Source: Manihot esculenta (taxonomy: Eukaryota > Streptophyta > Magnoliopsida > Malpighiales > Euphorbiaceae). From it: 64,000 nt of DNA. The notes beneath the pieces were generated by a model. The model was not told the origin of the DNA and ran no database searches. It saw only the letters and a program-made list of their open reading frames with translations. Of this stretch, positions 61,440-64,000 are shown one piece after another (within the stretch, counting starts at the first letter, position 1; every line of letters begins with the position of its first letter). The position numbers and the translations under genes are program-made. Location of the stretch: contig NC_035174.2 in the NCBI RefSeq assembly GCF_001659605.2, forward strand, positions 4,962,389 to 5,026,388. Reading direction: 5' to 3'.

Positions 61440-63245
61440 CTTTCTGAATGGGCTGTTCTATTGGAAGGTTCATCTTGCTGGCTTCCTCGCAGGTGTGAAT
61501 GGGTTCCACTGCCAAGAAATGGAGAGAGCAGAGGATCTGGAGCAGATTCATTTGTGTTTGCCCTACCATTTGTTGAAGATTCAAGAAATGAGCTAAGTTC
61601 CTTGCTAATCACAGATGAACTACCAGTCAAGAGATCAGATTTTAGAACCTTTTTCCTATGCTGCAAAGCATTAAAAAGTTCTGATGAAGGATGATGCTTA
61701 CAAGATTACCCCAAAAGCTAGCTCAAGAACAGGAGTGCCTATGGTCCATATAAGGGGCACATTACCCTTTCCACAACCGATGCGGGATTCAACACACCCT
61801 CTAACGCCCAGTATTGTACTAGTGCGTGACATATCTATAGAAGGCCCAACATCGGATGGGGAGGCTCTGATACCATATTCAATTTGGGCCAGACCTAACT
61901 CACCTTTGAGGGGAGGAGTGTCTATGGCCCATATAAGGGGCACATTACCCCTTTCCACAACCGATGTGGGATTCAACGCAAGTAAATGTCATTCTGCACT
62001 TTAACTACTCAGCATTAAAAACTTTAATTCATTCTCGCTAATTGTTCAATATTCAAATCTAGGAACAACTACTCAAAATGAGAAACACATTTTTCTTCTC
62101 CTTTTTGTTTTGGTTTGCAAAAGAAATGAGCAACACATTTGAATCAACGTACAAATACCAGCACCCCGAGAAATTTCCCATGTGCATTCTCATAACTCAT
62201 GAACAGAACTCCAAACTACACCTCTTATAGAACTTTTGCCCTTTCTATAGCCCCCACTGAAAATCCCCCAAAATACATGCATTTAACACATTCTAACTGG
62301 GCTAGTCAAACGTAAGGTTTAACCTCTCACCTTCACTGAAACTAGTTTCCTCTTTTAATTTCTCATCACATTCTTCTACACCATTGGCATGATAGATATT
62401 AGATACCAGAATATTCTTTCTGTCCTGCAGATGTTTTGATTTCGAGGAACCGGATGACTTGATCAAAAGGTTTGAATTTTGGCTTGAAGGTTCTGATTTT
62501 GCATTCAGAACATTTGTTCTTTCGTTGGAAAACAACCATCTCAATGCCTCAAGTTCATCTGAAGTTTTCTGGAGCTTTGACAAATCTAAACAAATCTTAA
62601 AGAACTCCTCTCCCGGATTCTGCCCTTCAGAATTTTCAGCATAATTTGCCATGTTCTTTGGTAGTTTTGTTTGTTGATTAACCTGCAATATCCAAATATT
62701 GAACTTTCAGCGCCTTCCTTAGTAAGGGAAGCTGCTCACTATGACCTTCTATGGCTCCAACCCTAATTCTTTAATTATAATTAACGCATGAAATAAAATC
62801 TTCGAAGGTTCCGTGGCCCAGTAATTAAATTTCACAGCATTAATCAAGTGAATCTACGAAACTTCTACCAAATAAGAAGTTGTGTATTGTTCTCACTAGC
62901 TCAGAGACCAAAACTATATATATATATATATTTTCCCAAACAGAGGATCAACTGAAATCCCTCAAATAACAGATTATTCCAGAAAATTTACTAACAGAAG
63001 TACGTGAAAACAATTTAAAGAAAAGAGAAGGACTCTTGAGACATGTCGACTAGACGAAGATCGCCCAAAACCTCCAGACCCAGACTACAAACCTCTCAAA
63101 TAGATAATCAATTCCAGAAATTAAACAAAGAAAAAAGACCAAAGCATTTTGTAAAGATAGAAGCAATTACCAGAGTTGTATCTAGCAGCTTGCACAGCAG
63201 AGAGGTGCTTAGGATGGACTCTTGAAGGTCAGAAATAACATCCAT
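61440..63245 (-). CDS. Unrecognised plant protein, three exons (3' end unresolved)
   Basis: I do not recognise this gene. Three exons join without a stop: 63171-63245 (ATG, phase 0 out), 62331-62682 (ends before a strong GTGAGA donor) and 61440-61680 (acceptor TTCATCAG, ends before GTATGC). They encode about 222 residues, beginning MDVISDLQESILSTSLLCK. Exon 2 contains EEFFKICLDLSKLQKTSDEL and EALRWLFSNERTN, likely helical; exon 3 starts with a basic helix LFNALQHRKKVLKSDLL followed by Ser/Asn/Pro-rich, probably disordered sequence. It has no signal peptide or membrane span. A TRIM lies in the second intron, close to the exon 3 acceptor. Three possible last exons (near 61394, 61290-61305 and 55534-55576) fit the phase; only expression data can decide. 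If the farthest is right, the 5.2-kb copia element sits in its last intron. Confidence 0.6.
61709..61978 (-). mobile_element. TRIM-like miniature LTR retrotransposon
   Basis: Two short LTR copies flank a tiny interior. The 5' LTR is 61876-61978, a tRNA-Met primer site GGCTCTGATACCA (plus-strand reading) is at 61863-61875, a purine tract lies near 61795-61805 and the 3' LTR, lacking about its last 28 bases, is 61709-61794. The interior is about 80 bases and non-coding (AAGGCCCAACATCGGATGGG). No target duplication could be defined because the 3' end is eroded. It sits in an intron of the minus-strand gene, in the same orientation. Confidence 0.78.
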
Positions 63246-63785
63246 ATTGAGTCAGCTTCCCGATGGCTGGGTCTACGTCAGCGTTGTCCGACGAGATACG
63301 TCAGCTCCTGCAAGGCAGTGTTGAATTTTGACGGTGGTAGCGGTAAATTTTCACATTACATGCGATGAGTGGAGGTGTTATCTCTCCTATAGTTGCGCTC
63401 ATATTCATCGGGAAAAGCTTTTGAGCCGTAGAAATTGAGTAATGCTACTTCGTGGATGACTGACACGTAGAAATTGATTATATTTATATTTATTTTTGTT
63501 CACTTTAAATAAATTAATTAATACTACCAATAATTTTGTATTTTCCTTTGCTCGGATTATTGAGTTGAGTTTGTTTGCTTTCACATGAGAGCAAAAAACA
63601 GAGGTTTGGATGGTTTGCAGTACTGATTGGCGGAAGAAAAATCTAATTTTTAATGAGTTTTGTTTTTGTTGCCGGTAGCATTTGAAGTCCAATGAAGAGA
63701 TTTGAGTGAAATATTTTTAATCAAGTATTTTTAATAAGTTCTCATTTTCTGGTTGTTATTGAAGTGAAAGATTCCACGCCCAGGA
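63246..63785. other. Upstream region of the unrecognised minus-strand gene
   Basis: Presumed promoter and leader of that gene. No coding frame or element recognised. The bL19 duplicate starts right after. Confidence 0.5.
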
Positions 63786-64000
63786 TATGACTTTATCTGG
63801 AATCGTCTGAAAAAGTGTTCTCATTTTCTAGAACAGTTCCTTAAATCAAATCACTTTGGAATTCTTTTCGCAAACAAAAATTGATTGCGGAACAGATACA
63901 TTGATTTTATTCAATGGTAATGGTACAAGTTCTACGCCAAATTTGTCTTTGAGGGTGGCAGCAGGACCTCCATTCCCCAGTAGGACTATGAAAACAGTAG
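63786..64000 (+). pseudogene. Partial duplicate of bL19 intron 1 and exon 2
   Basis: Matches 49277-49494 at roughly 94 percent by eye, through the end of intron 1 and into exon 2, and continues past the window. Because intron sequence is copied, this is a DNA-level duplication, not a retrocopy. The splice acceptor CGCAG of the parent reads CGCAA here, which should destroy it. The exon 2 frame itself stays open. An upstream TTTTCTAG could act as an alternative acceptor, adding 14 in-frame codons, so a functional paralogue is not fully excluded. Confidence 0.75.

Noticed and set aside
61360..61440. Last exon beginning near 61394
   Set aside because: The acceptor looks good, but the intron would be only about 46-48 bases, shorter than plants normally splice.
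63043..63225. 60-codon plus-strand frame opposite the first exon of the unrecognised gene
   Set aside because: Lys/Arg/Ser-rich frame without motifs, overlapping a better supported minus-strand exon.
1..64000. CRISPR array, operon or bacterial insertion
   Set aside because: No regularly spaced short repeats with unique spacers and no bacterial gene order; the window is plant nuclear DNA throughout.

Overview
The window reads as nuclear DNA of a eudicot plant. It has intron-rich genes with GT-AG introns, AT-rich spacers, nuclear genes for plastid proteins (EF-Tu and a SufE-NadA quinolinate synthase), a CYP71-type P450, a NAR2/NRT3 nitrate-transport partner, and Ty1-copia, Ty3-gypsy (chromovirus), CACTA, hAT-like, TRIM and SINE-like elements. 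The exact species cannot be proved from this sequence; a woody rosid such as one of the Euphorbiaceae would fit, but that is only an impression.

Layout. 1-2649 (+): 3' part of a LAMMER-type protein kinase (AFC2-like). 4581-9721: decayed CACTA element with a TNP2 C-terminal remnant and a Ptta/Transposase_24 gene. 12024-13646 (+): CYP71-type P450. 14912-15636: 725-bp non-autonomous hAT-like element with a perfect 8-bp target duplication. 16800-16886: 87-bp tRNA-like retroposon with a 17-bp duplication. 17387-21549 (+): quinolinate synthase, seven exons. 22560-23415 (-): NRT3/NAR2, two exons, converging on quinolinate synthase. About 24400-25925: five-copy tandem array with a unit of about 300 bp.

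28160-33379: young Ty1-copia element whose polyprotein frame has six in-frame stops and no frameshift. 34881-44519: structurally complete Ty3-gypsy chromovirus with 2.2-kb LTRs and one uninterrupted 1644-codon gag-pol frame. 46650-47630 (-): DUF868 protein. 48834-51302 (+): organellar ribosomal protein bL19, five exons, with one apparent GC-AG intron. 53156-54643 (+): plastid EF-Tu. 56096-61252 (-): old, broken Ty1-copia element carrying a solo TRIM LTR and a duplicated 5' end. 61440-63245 (-): three phase-compatible exons of a gene I do not recognise, with a TRIM in its second intron. 63786-64000 (+): genomic duplicate of the bL19 intron 1/exon 2 region with a damaged splice acceptor, running off the window.

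The host genes do not form a pathway. Plastid and organelle housekeeping (EF-Tu, bL19, quinolinate synthase), nitrate uptake (NRT3), splicing-factor phosphorylation (AFC) and P450 chemistry are simply neighbours. The two LTR elements at 28-45 kb account for about 15 kb of recent growth between the NRT3 and DUF868 genes. I found no clear evidence of a wholly new system. The points most worth a second look are the six-stop copia copy, the intact gypsy element with its repeated GCC-box palindromes, the unrecognised gene at the right, and the small retroposons.
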